From the NCBI RefSeq assembly GCF_030646925.1, contig NZ_JAUSKL010000038.1, positions 1 through 64,000 of the forward strand: a stretch of DNA of 64,000 nucleotides, read 5' to 3'. Numbering within the stretch: the stretch's first letter is position 1; each line of letters opens with the position of its first letter. The position numbers and the translations under genes are program-made. This document shows positions 62,406 to 64,000 of the stretch, in pieces. The notes beneath the pieces are model-generated. The model saw nothing but the letters and a program-made list of their open reading frames with translations, did no database searches and had not been told where the DNA came from. The DNA comes from Candidatus Binatus sp. (lineage in GTDB: Bacteria; Desulfobacterota; Binatia; Binatales; Binataceae).

Positions 62406-62683
62406 ATGTGGAATCTGCGGCTCTATATCGCGGGCCAAATCGCTAAGTCGATTACAGCACTCGCTAATCTAAGACGAATGCACGATCAGGAATTGGACGG
62501 CCGCTACCGGGTCGAAGTGATCGGCTTGATGAAGCATCCCGAACTCCCCGCAACGACCAAATCGTCGCGATTCCAATCCTCGTTCGCAAGAGTACCGGAA
62601 CCGATGAAACGCATCACGGTAGATCTCTCCAGTACCGAAAAGTTCTGCTCAGTCTGGAGATAACGAAGACCATGGGGATTTGA
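62406..62683 (+). pseudogene. kaiB: kaiB paralogue broken by single-base frameshifts
   Basis: The frame from ATG 62406 starts like KaiB (WNLRLYIAGQIAKSITALAN, VEVIGLMKHPELP) but changes to unrelated sequence at about 62553. In the +2 frame, DQIVAIPILVRK (62555-62590) is clearly KaiB. From 62592 the original frame gives VPEPMKRITVDLSSTEK, and from about 62640 a second shift gives VLLSLEIT and a stop at 62681-62683, 3 bases before the next kaiB. Three single-base indels therefore separate this from a full KaiB. Sequencing error is possible. The simple open frame stops at 62663 with a truncated ending. Confidence 0.8.
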
Positions 62684-62686
62684 CCG

Positions 62687-63007
62687 ATGGCGAAACCCAG
62701 GCTGAAGAAAGCGGCTCCTCGGCGCGACGATTACGTACTCCGACTTTACACCAGCGGTTCGACGCCTCGTTCCGCGCGCGCGATCGCCAATCTCCACAAG
62801 ATCTGTGAAGACCGCCTGAAGGGGCATTACCAGCTCGACATCATCGATCTTTATCAACAACCCGAACTGGCGCAGAGCGACGATGTGATCGCGGTCCCGA
62901 CTCTGGTCAAGGAATTGCCGCCCCCAAAACGAAAAGTCGTCGGCGACCTTTCCGATGAGGCACGAGTTTTGATCGGCCTGGCTTTGACCGTGCACGCTGC
63001 GAGCTGA
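62687..63007 (+). CDS. kaiB: KaiB clock protein
   Basis: A 106-residue thioredoxin-like KaiB. A basic tail (KPRLKKAAPRRDD) is followed by YVLRLYTSGSTPRSARAIAN, LDIIDLYQQPELAQSDDVIA and VPTLVKELPPPKRKVVGDL, matching the family from end to end. KaiB binds the KaiC CI ring and changes fold to do so. The start is ATG 62687, and the stop overlaps the start of the downstream sensor gene. It is the intact partner to the broken copy. Confidence 0.93.
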   Translation: MAKPRLKKAAPRRDDYVLRLYTSGSTPRSARAIANLHKICEDRLKGHYQLDIIDLYQQPELAQSDDVIAVPTLVKELPPPKRKVVGDLSDEARVLIGLALTVHAAS

Positions 63008-64000
63008 TGAATACGATCAAAACCAAATCTCCCCGAAAATCCTCGAGGGCCACCGCGGCCAAGAAGACCGCCGCGCGGATCAAACCTCGTGACCGTTCCA
63101 GTTCGCGCGCTAACAAGGCCGTCCCGAATATCCGCGTCGCCGATCTTGAAGAACTGCGGATCAGGTTAGAAGAGGCAGAGGCCACTTTGGCCGCGATTCG
63201 CGGCGGCGAAGTCGATGCCCTGGTAGTGCACGGTCCGGAAGGCGAACAGGTCTTCACGCTGAAGGGCGCCGGTCAGCCCTACCGGGTGATGATCGAGAGG
63301 ATGAATGAGGGCGCGGTCACCGTCAGTTCGGAAGGTACGTTGCTGTACGCGAACCGCCGCTTCGCGCAACTGGTTGGAATGAAGCTCGATAAAGTGATCG
63401 GGCATTCGCTCTTTGATCTGATCATCGCCAAGGATGCGGCTATCCTGCAAGCCCTGTTGCGCGAAGCTCGCAAGAGCCAGAGCAAGTGTGAACTCACGCT
63501 CAATGCGCCGTCGCAGGCGATGGTGCAATTGTCGGGCACCGCTCTGCAAATCGATGGCGTGCCCGCCATCTGCATCGTGGTTACCGACCTGACCGAGCGG
63601 CGCCGGAGCGAGGAAATTGCCGCCTCGGAAAATCTCGCGCGCTCGATCCTCGATCAGACCGCCGAGGCGATCGTGGTTTGCGATCCCAATGGAACCATCA
63701 TCCGCGCGAACAACGCGGCGGCGATGCTCGCGCAACAAAATCCGCTGCTCCGGCTCTTTCCGGAAGTCTTTCAGCTTTTCCGCGCCGCGCACGGTTCGGC
63801 TCGGGAAGATCAGGAGCCATTGTCGGTGCTCGAGCCAGCCCTGAAGGGCGAGACGCTGCGGGGAATCGATGCGGAGTTCCGGCGCGCGCAAGGCGAACCG
63901 ATCCAGTTGTCGCTCAGCGCTGGTCCGCTCTCGAATCCCGAGGGAAAAGTATTAGGGTGCGTGATCGCGCTGGCAGACGTCAGCGAACGGGTGCGCGCTT
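63007..64000 (+). CDS. PAS-domain sensor protein (probable histidine kinase), 3' end outside window
   Basis: An ATG overlapping the kaiB stop (TGATG) opens a frame that runs off the window (331 codons). It begins with a basic tail and a coiled coil (about 60-85). A first PAS domain follows at about 100-205 (MNEGAVTVSSEGTLLYANRR, then FAQLVGMKL and IDGVPAICIVVTDLTERRRS) and a second at about 215-330 (ILDQTAEAIVVCDPNGTIIR, ending GCVIALADVSERV). The kinase core would lie beyond the window. kaiC-kaiB-PAS kinase order is known in non-cyanobacterial Kai clusters. Confidence 0.85.
   Translation, partial: MNTIKTKSPRKSSRATAAKKTAARIKPRDRSSSRANKAVPNIRVADLEELRIRLEEAEATLAAIRGGEVDALVVHGPEGEQVFTLKGAGQPYRVMIERMNEGAVTVSSEGTLLYANRRFAQLVGMKLDKVIGHSLFDLIIAKDAAILQALLREARKSQSKCELTLNAPSQAMVQLSGTALQIDGVPAICIVVTDLTERRRSEEIAASENLARSILDQTAEAIVVCDPNGTIIRANNAAAMLAQQNPLLRLFPEVFQLFRAAHGSAREDQEPLSVLEPALKGETLRGIDAEFRRAQGEPIQLSLSAGPLSNPEGKVLGCVIALADVSERVRA

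Noticed and set aside
1-64000. tRNA, rRNA, CRISPR arrays, insertion sequences and attachment sites
   Set aside because: No transposase frames, direct-repeat/spacer arrays or RNA gene signatures were seen on reading; a tRNAscan and repeat search would be the decisive checks.

Overview
The window is a high-GC Gram-negative chromosome segment, densely packed with genes and without rRNA, tRNA, CRISPR or phage signals that I could find. Lipid A, Kdo and lipoprotein-export genes, BamA, a secretin and complex I genes point to a didermic, respiring bacterium. The gene order lolC-lolD-bamA-skp-fabZ-lpxA-lpxI is typical of former Deltaproteobacteria. Together with the catabolic amidohydrolase/thiolase/ACAD10-type kinase cluster, it suggests a soil Desulfobacterota/Binatota-like lineage. 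That placement is inference.

Layout. 0-1.6 kb (minus strand): an AmgK/MurU-like muramyl-sugar recycling pair, with the second gene cut by the window edge. 1.7-3.9 kb: nuoA-nuoC-nuoD without nuoB. 4.1-8.0 kb: an LPS-core set (GT9 heptosyltransferase-like, LPS kinase-like, GT2, GT4). 8.0-12.4 kb: yicC, gmk, a bifunctional (p)ppGpp enzyme and ridA. 12.5-20.2 kb (minus): kinase, GT87, YcaR/Trm112-like, lpxK, waaA, msbA, lpxB. 20.3-21.2 kb (plus): a Fic toxin-antitoxin pair. 21.2-24.9 kb (minus): a copper/respiratory module (copD, copC, an outer-membrane-like protein, Sco, DUF2318). 24.9-33.3 kb (minus): Gfo/Idh, lpxI, lpxA, fabZ, skp, bamA, lolD, lolC. The Fic pair and the copper module therefore lie between the two halves of what is commonly one continuous lipid A/envelope supercluster.

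33.4-37.0 kb: an orphan secretin with a Gly/Met-rich tract, and an LpxL-like acyltransferase. 37.2-47.7 kb: a mixed stretch with a DUF1932 dehydrogenase, TreZ, a phosphotransferase, a hydrolase lipoprotein, a LemA/TPM cluster, an amidase and an ABC permease. 47.8-52.1 kb: an MFS carrier, a very large thaumatin-family secreted protein and an NHL-repeat lipoprotein. 52.3-59.0 kb (minus): a catabolic cluster (thiolase, amidase, secondary alcohol dehydrogenase, amidohydrolase, ACAD10-like kinase). 59.2-64.0 kb: a Crp/Fnr regulator, a previously unlisted small basic protein, then a Kai module (kaiC, a frameshifted kaiB, an intact kaiB, a PAS sensor protein running off the window).

The most interesting items are the kaiC-kaiB(broken)-kaiB-PAS module, the cysteine-rich giant thaumatin with its NHL partner, the Fic pair with an apparent CTG start, the split lipid A cluster with no lpxD, the nuoB-less nuo run and the orphan Gly/Met-rich secretin.
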